NCBI GenBank assembly: GCA_026645575.1
Contig: JAPKMW010000004.1
Coordinates: forward strand, 1 to 64,000
Length of the DNA: 64,000 nucleotides
Direction: 5' to 3'
Source: Caldilineaceae bacterium
GTDB taxonomy: Bacteria; Chloroflexota; Anaerolineae; Caldilineales; Caldilineaceae
Shown here: positions 46,868 to 55,038 of the stretch, in pieces
Layout: each line of letters starts with the position of its first letter
Numbering within the stretch: position 1 is the first letter of the stretch
Made by a program: the position numbers and the translations under genes
The notes under the pieces: model-generated
What the model saw: only the letters and a program-made list of their open reading frames with translations
Database searches by the model: none
What the model was told of the DNA's origin: nothing

Positions 46868-47799
46868 TCCAGCGTCGTCCGCGGGTCGAACGCATCACGC
46901 AGCGCGTCGCCCAGAAAATTGATCGAAAGCACCGCAAAGGCAATCGCCGCCGCTGAGGGCAACCAACGCCAGGGCATATTTTCCAAGATCGGCAGTTGCA
47001 TGGCGGTGGTCAAGGTCTGGCCCCAACTGGGGGTCGGCTGTTGGACGCCCAAGCCCAGAAAGCTGAGGCTCGATTCGGTCATGATGGCGCCGGCCAGCCC
47101 CAATGTGGCGGCGACCACCACCGGGCCGACAACATTGGGCAGGATGTGGCGAAAGATAATGCGCCAGGTCGGCACCCCCAACGCCACAGCAGCCGTGACA
47201 AAATCCCGATTACGCAAGGTGAGAAATTGCCCGCGCACCAGCCGGGTCATGCCGGGCCAGCCAAAGATGCCAATGATGATCATGATGTTAAAAATGTTAG
47301 GCGGCAAGACCGCGGCCACCGTGATGATCAAGAGAAAGGTTGGAAAACACATGATAATGTCGGTGATGCGCATGATCACATTATCGACCATGCCCCCCAG
47401 ATAGCCGGCGACGCTGCCCAGCACCAGAGAAATGCTCGTGTAGATGCCGACCGCTACCAGCCCCACCGCAAGCGAGATGCGCGCGCCATAGACCAGCCGC
47501 GCCCACACATCGCGCCCAATCGCATCGGTGCCGAGGATATGTTCAGCACTGGGCGGTTGGTTCTTGAGCTTGAGATCCGTCCTAGCCGGGTCGTTGCCGG
47601 CTAACGCCGGCGCAAAGACCGCCGCAAAAACCAATAAGAGCAACATGGTCAACCCGATCATCCCCAATTTATGCCGCCACAACCGTCGCCAGAAGCGATA
47701 GTGGGGCGTATCGCGCCGGCGGGGCGGCAGCGTCTGTTGCAACGTGTCGCCAGCGTTAGGCCCCCTGCGTGTCAAACTCCGCTCTTGCGTCATCGTCAT
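46864..47799 (-). CDS. peptide/opine-type ABC transporter permease (DppC-like) 1
   Basis: 311 residues with about six membrane helices. It has the DppC-type N-terminal OppC domain (RRLWRHKLGMIGLTMLLLLV) and the EAA loop region TAAVALGVPTWRIIFRHILP. It pairs with the permease gene at 48057-49019 and the binding protein at 49194-50891. In catabolic clusters of this type these importers often carry oligosaccharides or amino-sugars rather than peptides. No ATPase subunit gene is present in the window. Confidence 0.9.
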   Translation of the reverse strand: MTMTQERSLTRRGPNAGDTLQQTLPPRRRDTPHYRFWRRLWRHKLGMIGLTMLLLLVFAAVFAPALAGNDPARTDLKLKNQPPSAEHILGTDAIGRDVWARLVYGARISLAVGLVAVGIYTSISLVLGSVAGYLGGMVDNVIMRITDIIMCFPTFLLIITVAAVLPPNIFNIMIIIGIFGWPGMTRLVRGQFLTLRNRDFVTAAVALGVPTWRIIFRHILPNVVGPVVVAATLGLAGAIMTESSLSFLGLGVQQPTPSWGQTLTTAMQLPILENMPWRWLPSAAAIAFAVLSINFLGDALRDAFDPRTTLD

Positions 47800-47859
47800 T
47801 CGTTACTCACTTCCACCCAACCCCTATAACCCAGTCACGCGTGACGACTGAGGGTAGAC

Positions 47860-47984
47860 GAGGGTTTATGAGAGTTAAGAAATTGTTTCGGCAATCCTGT
47901 AGGGGCGTACCCTTGCGGTCGCCCAGGAGTACCGGCGAGCGGATGCCCCTACAGGATTTATTTATGTAACTCTCATAAACCCTC
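47860..47984. repeat. nested palindromes (GAGGGTTTATGAGAG outer, CCTGTAGGGGC inner)
   Basis: Outer arms GAGGGTTTATGAGAGTTA (47860-47877) and its complement (47967-47984) are perfect. Inner arms AATCCTGTAGGGGC (47893-47906) and its complement (47945-47958) are also perfect, with CGTACCCTTGCGGTCGCC between. One element appears inserted in another, in the gap between the two permease genes. Confidence 0.7.
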
Positions 47985-48056
47985 GACTCGACCCCGGTTG
48001 CCGTGACCCAGACCGGCTTGAAAGACCGGTCTACCTTCAGTCGCCACGCCGTGGCT

Positions 48057-49019
48057 TTATTCATACCGAATTCGCGGATCGGCAAAGGCGTAGGCAATAT
48101 CGGTAAGCAGATTGCTCAACAGAACCACCAACGCCACGATAAAATTCACCCCCATGATCACCGGGTAGTCGCGGGCGTTGATGGCCCCCAAGCTATAGGT
48201 GCCCATGCCCGGCCAGGCAAAGATCGACTCGATGATCACCGCGCCGCCGATGAGATAGGGAATATCCAGCCCGATAATGGTGATCACCGGGATCAGGGCG
48301 TTGCGCAGGGCGTGGCTCAAGAGGATCGCCTTTTCGCCCAACCCTTTGGCACGAGCAACCGTAATGTAATCTTGCCGGATCACATCCAACAGGCTCCCCC
48401 GCGTATAGCGCATAAAGCTCGCCACCGTCCCCAGCCCCAACACCGCCGACGGCAGGATCATGTGATGAATGCGGGTCAACCAACTCGCTGCTTCACCATA
48501 GTCGGTCATTCCCGACGTGGGGAAGAGCGGAATCTTGAGCGAAAAGAGATAGATGCCGGCAATGGCAAAGATAAAGCCGGGAGTCGAAATCCAGAAGAAG
48601 CCCAGTACGGTCAACAGTTGATCCACCCACGTATATTGTTTGACCGCCGCCACAATTCCCAAAACCCCGCCGACAATGATGCCAAAGAGCAATGAAGAGA
48701 CCGTCAACTGCAATGTCGCCGGTAGCCGCGCCCCAATCTCATCCCGCACCGGCGCGCCGGAGACCAGGGAATGCCCCAGATTCCCCCGCACCAACTCCCC
48801 CAGCCAGATCAAATAGCGTTCATAGGCTGGCTTGTTTAAGCCGTAACTCTCCCGCATCGCCGCCAACTGTTCCGGCGTATAGGCCACAATCGCCGTCGGC
48901 GGCACCAAGCCATCAACAAAATCACCGGGCATCAACTCGGTGAAGACAAAGGTCACGATGGTCAACCCCAACAGAATGGGGAGGGTAATCGCCAGGCGGC
49001 GTAGGATGTAGGTGCGCAC
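48057..49019 (-). CDS. peptide/opine-type ABC transporter permease (DppB-like) 1
   Basis: 320 residues, six membrane helices, DppB type (RTYILRRLAITLPILLGLTI, then VTVARAKGLGEKAILLSHAL with the EAA loop). I chose the GTG at 49019, because the upstream frame only translates a repeat (TGACAAGG units). It is the partner of the DppC-like gene downstream and of the binding protein upstream. Confidence 0.87.
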   Translation of the reverse strand: MRTYILRRLAITLPILLGLTIVTFVFTELMPGDFVDGLVPPTAIVAYTPEQLAAMRESYGLNKPAYERYLIWLGELVRGNLGHSLVSGAPVRDEIGARLPATLQLTVSSLLFGIIVGGVLGIVAAVKQYTWVDQLLTVLGFFWISTPGFIFAIAGIYLFSLKIPLFPTSGMTDYGEAASWLTRIHHMILPSAVLGLGTVASFMRYTRGSLLDVIRQDYITVARAKGLGEKAILLSHALRNALIPVITIIGLDIPYLIGGAVIIESIFAWPGMGTYSLGAINARDYPVIMGVNFIVALVVLLSNLLTDIAYAFADPRIRYE

Positions 49020-49074
49020 GGTAGACTCTTTTTTGACAAGGTGACAAGGTGACAAGGTGAGCGCACTAAAATAG

Positions 49075-49170
49075 TTAATGGAAAACGGATAATCATTAAT
49101 TGTTAATACGTTCTGCCAACCGTTCGTCATTAGCAATTAAGCATTCATTATTTTCCATTAATTATTAATG
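49075..49170. repeat. 96-bp dispersed element with TGACAAGG flanks, copy 1
   Basis: TTAATGGAAAACGGATAATC begins an AT-rich element that recurs inverted and nearly identical at 54941-55031. It is enclosed by longer arms of TGACAAGGTGACA (49034) and TGTCACCTTGTCA (ending 49189). Both copies sit between a permease gene and a binding-protein gene of the two ABC importers. Confidence 0.8.
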
Positions 49171-49193
49171 TCACCCTGTCACCTTGTCATGCT

Positions 49194-50891
49194 TTAGCCA
49201 GATACCGACCAATTCACCGCATTATTCAAGCCATTGTTCCACTGGTAGAAGCGGTGCCAGAGGGCGTTGTCATCAAAGCCGCTGACCCGCTTATTGAGGG
49301 CGACGACGCCGGTGAATTGGAGGAAGGGCATCATCGGCAGTTCGTCGTTCAGGCGGGTCTGCAACTCGTTGTGGAGGGCGCGGCGCTCGGCTTCGTCGGG
49401 GGTGGTGGTGGTCTTGTCGAAGAGCGCTTTGGCATCGGGGTCGCCCCACGGCGTGGTGCAGCGTTCGGCGTCGGTAAAGAAGGAGTCGTAATCTTCGGGG
49501 AAGGCGAAACCCCAGCCCTGGTAATACAGATCAAAGTCGCAGGCGCTTTGGGCAGTGGTAGCAGAGGTGCCTTCCATAAACTGAAGTTGGGCCTTGATCC
49601 CCACATCGGCCAGGTTCTGCTGGATCGCGGCCATAATGTCCTGGTGCAAAGCGTCAGCGTAATACCAAATCACCTTGAGTTCGTTGTTGGGGTCCCAGGC
49701 GCCATCGGCCTCGGCGGCGGCCAACAATTCTTTGGCCTTGTCGGGGTTGTACTCATATTGGTTGAGATCCGGCGCCAACCAGGTTCCCGTCTCCATGTAG
49801 GAATTGTAGGGCTTGCAGAGACCGGAATAGAGACTTTCGCAGATCGCCGGGCGGTCGATGGCGTAGGCCAACGCCTGGCGCACGCGTTTGTCAGCTAGCT
49901 TTGGCGATTCATAGTTGAGCAAGAAGACGCGGATATAGTTGCGGTCAACCAGATGAAGGTTGACGTTCTCCAGCCCCTGCACCTGCTCGTAGAAATCCTG
50001 TGGCACATTCCAGACATCCAGTTCGCCTTTTTGCAGCGCAATAAACTGGGTGTCGGCGGCGCCAAAGTTCTTGAAGAGGATGCGACCGACCTTGGGTGCG
50101 CCACCATAATAGTCATCGTTGCGCACCAGTTCAACAAATTGGTCGCGCTCGGCCTTGACAAACTTGAAGGGGCCGGAACCGAGGTTGAGTTCAGGCGTAT
50201 ACCAGGCCGGCGCGTGATGTTCGACAATATCTTCGGGCTTGACATCCTTGAAGATGTGGGCCGGTAGAATCTGCAAATCGGTGATCGCCGACTTGTGCCA
50301 GCCTACCACTGGCTGCGCCAGCGTGAAGATGACGGTGGTATCGTCCGGCACTTGCACTCCTGGCAGGTCGGTCGCTGTGCCGTCGTAGAATTCTTGTCCG
50401 CCCTGGAGCACGCTGATCCAGCGGGAGGGGTTGATGTTGGTGGCTTTGTTGAGGATAAACTTGACCGTCGCCTCGACATCTTTGGCCGTCACCGGTTGGC
50501 CGTCGTGCCATTTGGCATCTTCACGTAATTTGAAGGTGTAGACGGTGGCGTCGTCGGAGACGGTCCACTCGGTCGCCAGATCGCCATGTGGCTCATTGAG
50601 ATGATCGAGATCGATCAGCCGGCTGTGGGTCAACATGGCGATGTAGTTACTGCTATAGCCATATTGATAGGTTGGGCGGAAGGGGCTGAAGGTGCCCCAA
50701 GGCGAGTCGGTGGCAAAGGTCAGGGTGTCTGCTTCACCGCTAGTGGCAGGAGCTGCCGCGGGTGCGGCGGCTTGCTCAGCAGCCGGCGCCGCGCCGGGCG
50801 CCACCGGCGCACAAGCCATTAACAGAACGCCGGTGGCGCTGGCCGAAGAGATCCTCAAAAAATCACGACGGGTGAGTTTGCGCATGTCCAT
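49194..50891 (-). CDS. ABC transporter substrate-binding lipoprotein (SBP family 5) 1
   Basis: 565-residue extracytoplasmic binding protein of the peptide/nickel class (SBP_bac_5): TFKLREDAKWHDGQPVTAKD, and VGRILFKNFGAADTQFIALQ near the middle. The signal has the Tat-like TRRDFLRISSASATGVLL and lipobox LLMAC, so it is folded before export and then lipidated. GAGGAGG lies 7 bases before the chosen ATG at 50891. It heads the minus-strand catabolic run, opposite the GntR-type regulator. The ligand is unknown; the class also binds oligosaccharides and opines. Confidence 0.9.
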   Translation of the reverse strand: MDMRKLTRRDFLRISSASATGVLLMACAPVAPGAAPAAEQAAAPAAAPATSGEADTLTFATDSPWGTFSPFRPTYQYGYSSNYIAMLTHSRLIDLDHLNEPHGDLATEWTVSDDATVYTFKLREDAKWHDGQPVTAKDVEATVKFILNKATNINPSRWISVLQGGQEFYDGTATDLPGVQVPDDTTVIFTLAQPVVGWHKSAITDLQILPAHIFKDVKPEDIVEHHAPAWYTPELNLGSGPFKFVKAERDQFVELVRNDDYYGGAPKVGRILFKNFGAADTQFIALQKGELDVWNVPQDFYEQVQGLENVNLHLVDRNYIRVFLLNYESPKLADKRVRQALAYAIDRPAICESLYSGLCKPYNSYMETGTWLAPDLNQYEYNPDKAKELLAAAEADGAWDPNNELKVIWYYADALHQDIMAAIQQNLADVGIKAQLQFMEGTSATTAQSACDFDLYYQGWGFAFPEDYDSFFTDAERCTTPWGDPDAKALFDKTTTTPDEAERRALHNELQTRLNDELPMMPFLQFTGVVALNKRVSGFDDNALWHRFYQWNNGLNNAVNWSVSG

Positions 50892-50918
50892 CACTCTGCC
50901 TCCTCTACTATGAAATTG

Positions 50919-50946
50919 GCTATAAAATTGGCTATGAGATTGTCGA
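50919..50946 (-). promoter_or_regulatory. possible promoter of binding-protein gene 1
   Basis: On the minus strand TCGACA (complement of 50941-50946), 16 bases, TATAGC (complement of 50919-50924). Two ATTGGCTAT direct repeats overlap it. Confidence 0.35.
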
Positions 50947-50958
50947 ATTTTTGGATAT

Positions 50959-50987
50959 TTGACAGATCGCTACATCACAAGTATGAT
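50959..50987 (+). promoter_or_regulatory. promoter of the GntR-type regulator
   Basis: TTGACA (50959-50964), 17 bases, TATGAT (50982-50987). The start lies about 15 bases before the palindrome at 51003-51022. Confidence 0.7.
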
Positions 50988-51002
50988 TTGCAATGTGGTT
51001 TA

Positions 51003-51022
51003 GTTGTCAGTTGCATGACAAC
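51003..51022. promoter_or_regulatory. candidate GntR/FadR-family operator
   Basis: GTTGTCA-GTTGCA-TGACAAC, a perfect 7-bp inverted repeat just downstream of the regulator's predicted transcription start, in the divergent gap. Its form (TTGT...ACAA core) and place fit autorepression and control of the importer operon. Confidence 0.6.
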
Positions 51023-51110
51023 ATTCAACGTGCCAATCATTCTAATGCAGCCACGAGCGTTTGTCAAACGCTCTAAAACGCGCATACCATCAGTCATTCA
51101 TGGATAACAC

Positions 51111-51860
51111 ATGAGTATCGAAGCAATCCAACCACTGGATGAAGTTGATCGCGTGGCCTTGATTGAAAATCGCATTAAAGAATACATCTTAAATAATCAA
51201 CTACAACCGGGCGATAAATTACCAACCGAGGAACAACTTGCGACGCAATTGCGTGTAGGGCGCACGGCTGTGCGCGAAACCTTCCGCCGTTTAGAGGCGC
51301 TGGGCATCGTGGAAAGCCACCAAGGCTATGGCCGGGTCGTGCGTGAGTTTAACTTTGACCCGATCCTCAATGGTCTCTCCTACGGCCTGGTCTTTCACGG
51401 TCATAACATCATGCAGGTCTTGGAAATTCGCCGCGCCCTGGATGATTTTTTCATCGGCGAAGCGATCCAAAAGCTGCAACCGGCCGATATTGATGAGCTA
51501 GAGACGATAGTCCAACGGATGGTCGCCGGTGGAGAAGGCAACCCCCACTTTCACCAGCAAGATCACGACTTTCATGCGCTGCTCTACCGGCGCTGTGGCA
51601 ACCAACTGGCCGCCCAATTGTTCGAGATCACCTGGACGGTGCGGATGCACGCCATTGATCGCCATGTTGCCCTCTCTGAGATGCCGCCGGGGATCATTGA
51701 GGAACATGTGGCGATTCTGGCCGCCATTAAAGCGCAGAATCTCACGTTAGCCCGCCAACGGCTACACGACCACCATAACAATACCGTGGCCAGCTTTCAG
51801 ACCCAGATCGACCAACAAGTAGCCGCGAACCATGAGTCTCAGCAGACACCCAGGTTTTGA
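51111..51860 (+). CDS. GntR/FadR-family transcriptional regulator
   Basis: 249 residues. The winged helix-turn-helix is at about 13-80 (QPGDKLPTEEQLATQLRVGR, TAVRETFRRLEALGIVES), and an all-helical FCD ligand domain follows (about 95-230, with RRALDDFFIGEAIQ and HDFHALLYRRCG, which carries metal-binding His). FCD regulators respond to small carboxylates or sugar acids, so the effector is probably an intermediate of the neighbouring pathway. It is divergent from the first importer operon and converges with a Gfo/Idh/MocA gene. Confidence 0.87.
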   Translation: MSIEAIQPLDEVDRVALIENRIKEYILNNQLQPGDKLPTEEQLATQLRVGRTAVRETFRRLEALGIVESHQGYGRVVREFNFDPILNGLSYGLVFHGHNIMQVLEIRRALDDFFIGEAIQKLQPADIDELETIVQRMVAGGEGNPHFHQQDHDFHALLYRRCGNQLAAQLFEITWTVRMHAIDRHVALSEMPPGIIEEHVAILAAIKAQNLTLARQRLHDHHNNTVASFQTQIDQQVAANHESQQTPRF

Positions 51861-51878
51861 CAGAACCCGGGTGTCTGC
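51842..51878. terminator. bidirectional terminator-like hairpin
   Basis: GCAGACACCCAGGTT (51842-51856) pairs with AACCCGGGTGTCTGC (51864-51878) with one mismatch. It overlaps the stop of the GntR-type gene and lies between convergent genes. Confidence 0.65.
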
Positions 51879-51886
51879 GGCTTGCT

Positions 51887-52918
51887 TTATCCACGCGGTA
51901 AGGGCAACTGGATCTTGGCGCTGCCTTGCTCTTGGGAAATCAGGGCGGCCAGCATGATCTCCAACGAGTCGCGCGCGCGTTGGGGAGGTGAACTGTTGGG
52001 GCCATCATGCAGCACCATCTGCGCGATCTCTTTCACCGCTGGGATCAGGTTTTCGCCAAAGTAGTCGATATAGCCGCGACCTTCTGGCGGTGCGACTTCC
52101 GTAGGCGTGCCTTCGGGTTTGTCGGTCTTCCACGCTTTGCAGAAGCTGTCGGTCAACCAGAAGCGCCCGTTTGGCCCTTGCAGGTCAAATTCAAAGAGCG
52201 CTGGCGTCATTTTGGCGCTGTTGATGAGGGCGCGCACGCCATTGGCAAACTCGACGATAATGGTCGAACCGGGGTCGAGGCTGGGGTCTTTACCCCCCTC
52301 GCCCTTGTAGACCGTGCCGTAGTTTTCAAAACCGCGCTCGTGGGCGGCGATCACCCAAACCGGTTCAGCGTTGGCGAGATAGCAAACGGCATCAACCAGG
52401 TGGGTGCCGTTGCGGAAGAGCATGGAGCGGTGGCCCCCCATGTGGGCAATGATACGGGTCAACCCGCCCAGCGCGCCATCGGTCCAGACCGCCTTTTTCA
52501 CGGCTTGATAGGCGGGGATATAGCTGCGCGTGTGATCGATTGCCAGCTTGGCCCCCGTGCGTTCGACCGTTGCTACCATGCGATCAGCGTCGGCAATGGT
52601 CGTGCAGAGCGGCTTTTCGCAAAAGATGCCTTTGATGCCCGCTTCGGCGGCATCACAAACCGGGTTGACATGAAGGTGATCGGGCGTCGCCACGCTCACG
52701 ACATCCAAATCCTCTCTGGCGAACATCTCCTTGTAATCGGTGTACTCGCGAATCGAGCCACGTTCAATTTTAGCCCGTTCAAAAAAACGGTCAAAGGCCG
52801 CCGGGTTGATGTCACAGGTGGCGACCAGTTCATACTCCTCAGCGCGGGCATAGGCATAGCCATGATGCCCGCCCAATCCACCGCCAATCACAGCGGCGCG
52901 TAACTTCCGGTTCGACAT
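51887..52918 (-). CDS. Gfo/Idh/MocA family oxidoreductase 2
   Basis: 343 residues. Rossmann motif AVIGGGLGGHHGYAY near the start, the EKP signature GIKGIFCEKPLCTTIADAD, and YSANAEPVWVIAA-like C-terminal domain (LANAEPVWVIAAHERGFENY). It is the last gene of the second importer unit, right after the DppC-like permease, and should oxidise or reduce the imported sugar or inositol derivative. Confidence 0.87.
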   Translation of the reverse strand: MSNRKLRAAVIGGGLGGHHGYAYARAEEYELVATCDINPAAFDRFFERAKIERGSIREYTDYKEMFAREDLDVVSVATPDHLHVNPVCDAAEAGIKGIFCEKPLCTTIADADRMVATVERTGAKLAIDHTRSYIPAYQAVKKAVWTDGALGGLTRIIAHMGGHRSMLFRNGTHLVDAVCYLANAEPVWVIAAHERGFENYGTVYKGEGGKDPSLDPGSTIIVEFANGVRALINSAKMTPALFEFDLQGPNGRFWLTDSFCKAWKTDKPEGTPTEVAPPEGRGYIDYFGENLIPAVKEIAQMVLHDGPNSSPPQRARDSLEIMLAALISQEQGSAKIQLPLPRG

Positions 52919-52941
52919 AGGGTTTCCCTCTTGGTTATTTA

Positions 52942-53925
52942 TTAAATCGCTTTACTCGACTTCGGATTCAGGGCGTCATTGAGACCATCGCCCAGAAAGT
53001 TGATGCCCAGGGTGAAAAAGGCCAGCGTCAACGCGGGGACAGCCACCAGCCAAGGTCGATAGGACCAGCTACCGATGTTGGATTGAATCATGTTGCCCCA
53101 ACTGGCTTGCGGCGGACGGATACCCACCCCCAGATAGCTGAGGGACGCCTCGGCGGCCATGGCACTAGAGAAGCTAAAGGTCATGGTCACAATAACGGGG
53201 CCAAGCGCATTCGGCAGCAGGTGTCCCAACGCGATCTTCCATTCTGAGACACCGACGGATTGCGCCGCCTTAATGTATTGCTCTTCACGCAGCGCCAGAA
53301 TCTGGGCGCGGATTAGGCGGGCGTAGCCCGGCCACTGGACAAAGGCCAAGCCGCCAAAGACAACCAACAGATCGAGCCAGGTAGTATCGGCGAAAAGAAA
53401 AAAACCATTCTGTGCGTAAACTTCCTTGGCCCAATTCACCGTCGGATCTTTGACACTCACAGCGATCAAGGCGGCCAGCAGGAGACCGGGGATCGACATC
53501 ACAATGTCGGTGAGACGGCCCACCGCCATATCAGCCCACCGCCCACCGTATCCCGCCAACGCCCCTAACGCCAGCCCTAGCAAGACACTGATCACCGTAC
53601 TAAAGGTGGCGACCAGCGTGGCCGTGCGCGCGCCATAAAGGACGCGACTAAAGAGGTCGCGGCCAATCTCATCTGTACCCAGCCAATGGTCGGCGCTGGG
53701 CAACTTGGCAACCTGTTGCAAATTCTGTTCGGTGTAGGAATAGGGCGCCAACAGCGGGCCAAAGAGGGCAATAAAGAGAAGCAGCGCTGTAATCGTTAAC
53801 CCAACAATTGAGAGACGATTGCGCAATAAGCGGCGCCACGCATCACCCCATAGCGAACGTTGTTTGGTTGGCAACAAGCTCAAGGCCGGCGCCGGGGCGC
53901 GGTTCGGCAGCGTCGTGCTAGACAT
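52942..53925 (-). CDS. peptide/opine-type ABC transporter permease (DppC-like) 2
   Basis: 327 residues, DppC type. OppC N-terminal segment (AWRRLLRNRLSIVGLTITAL), six membrane helices and the EAA-loop region AAQSVGVSEWKIALGHLLPN. It overlaps nothing but is only 25 bases from its partner. It belongs to the second importer unit, with the DppB-like gene and the binding protein upstream. Confidence 0.9.
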   Translation of the reverse strand: MSSTTLPNRAPAPALSLLPTKQRSLWGDAWRRLLRNRLSIVGLTITALLLFIALFGPLLAPYSYTEQNLQQVAKLPSADHWLGTDEIGRDLFSRVLYGARTATLVATFSTVISVLLGLALGALAGYGGRWADMAVGRLTDIVMSIPGLLLAALIAVSVKDPTVNWAKEVYAQNGFFLFADTTWLDLLVVFGGLAFVQWPGYARLIRAQILALREEQYIKAAQSVGVSEWKIALGHLLPNALGPVIVTMTFSFSSAMAAEASLSYLGVGIRPPQASWGNMIQSNIGSWSYRPWLVAVPALTLAFFTLGINFLGDGLNDALNPKSSKAI

Positions 53926-53950
53926 GATCAGTCCCTTACATGAAGCAAAA

Positions 53951-54898
53951 TTATTCTAATTGAATCCGTGGGTCTAGAAATGGATAGACCAGATCGACCA
54001 GTAGGTTCGTCACAATGATCGTCAAGGCCGTAACCATGGTGACGCCCAGCAACATGGGGTAATCGAAGCCGCGAAAGGCCGCTTCAGCAACCCCGCCAAA
54101 GCCGGGAATAGCAAAGATACTATCAAGAAAGATCGCGCCGACAATCAATCCTTCGGCCACAAAACCCAGTGTCGTAACGACGGGGATTAAGGCGTTACGC
54201 AAAATATGACGAGCGATGATCAGCCACATCTTTAGCCCTTTCGCCTTGGCCGTGCGCACATAATCTTGGGCAAAAATGTCTAGCACTGCCTGGCGCGTCT
54301 GGCGTACTACCACCGGCAATGGGCCTAACATCAAAATAAAGATCGGCAAGATGGTTTTGGAATGAAATAAGCCATCCCATCCGCGCGGCACTTTCATGAT
54401 ATTTAGCACCAGGACAAAGAGAACCAGCATTAGAGGCGCCAATACGAAAACAGGCAGCGAGCGAAAGACCAGCGTACCGCCGACAATCGTATAATCGACC
54501 CAGCTATTCTGTTTCAACGCGGCCAACGCCCCCAGTGGAATCCCGACCAGCGCGGTCATGGCGGCGCCGGCCACTCCCAGTTGCAAAGAGATCGGGAAGG
54601 TTTTTATCATCGCCCGCAATACATCACGCTGGCCGTTGATCGACACCCCCAAATCACCCTGCACCACCCGTTGCACATACTTGGTAAACTGCACCAGAAA
54701 CGGGTCATCCAGGCCATACTGTTGGCGAACGCGCTGAATAACTTCTTCTTTCTGTAAGGTATCCAGATTAGGCTGCTCGGCCAACATCATCGCCACTGGA
54801 TCAAAAGGACTGATTGTCGTCAGCGTAAAGGTAATGAACATGACCGCCAGAAAGGTGGGAATGGCGATTGCTAGACGCGTGAAAATATATTGGAGCAT
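53951..54898 (-). CDS. peptide/opine-type ABC transporter permease (DppB-like) 2
   Basis: 315 residues, DppB type. MLQYIFTRLAIAIPTFLAVM starts it, and DYVRTAKAKGLKMWLIIARH carries the EAA loop. It forms a heterodimer with the DppC-like permease. Compared with permease 1 it is clearly divergent, so the two importers are not a recent duplication. Confidence 0.9.
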   Translation of the reverse strand: MLQYIFTRLAIAIPTFLAVMFITFTLTTISPFDPVAMMLAEQPNLDTLQKEEVIQRVRQQYGLDDPFLVQFTKYVQRVVQGDLGVSINGQRDVLRAMIKTFPISLQLGVAGAAMTALVGIPLGALAALKQNSWVDYTIVGGTLVFRSLPVFVLAPLMLVLFVLVLNIMKVPRGWDGLFHSKTILPIFILMLGPLPVVVRQTRQAVLDIFAQDYVRTAKAKGLKMWLIIARHILRNALIPVVTTLGFVAEGLIVGAIFLDSIFAIPGFGGVAEAAFRGFDYPMLLGVTMVTALTIIVTNLLVDLVYPFLDPRIQLE

Positions 54899-54940
54899 AA
54901 GACAACATCCGCAATGAAGAAGACGCCGATAAGATAATAA

Positions 54941-55031
54941 ATAATTAATGGAGAATGATTAATCATTAATTGCTAATGCGAACTGTTGGCAGAACGTATT
55001 AACAATTAATGATTATCCGTTTTTCCATTAA
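54941..55031. repeat. dispersed AT-rich element, copy 2 (inverted)
   Basis: Read on the minus strand it matches copy 1 (49075-49170) almost base for base, including GATAATCATTAATTGTTAAT and ACGTTCTGCCAAC. It lies between the DppB-like permease and binding protein 2. The TGACAAGG flanks of copy 1 are absent. Confidence 0.8.
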
Positions 55032-55038
55032 TGATTGA

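Noticed and set aside
52007..52903. 298-residue frame on the plus strand
   Set aside because: It is antisense to the second Gfo/Idh/MocA gene.
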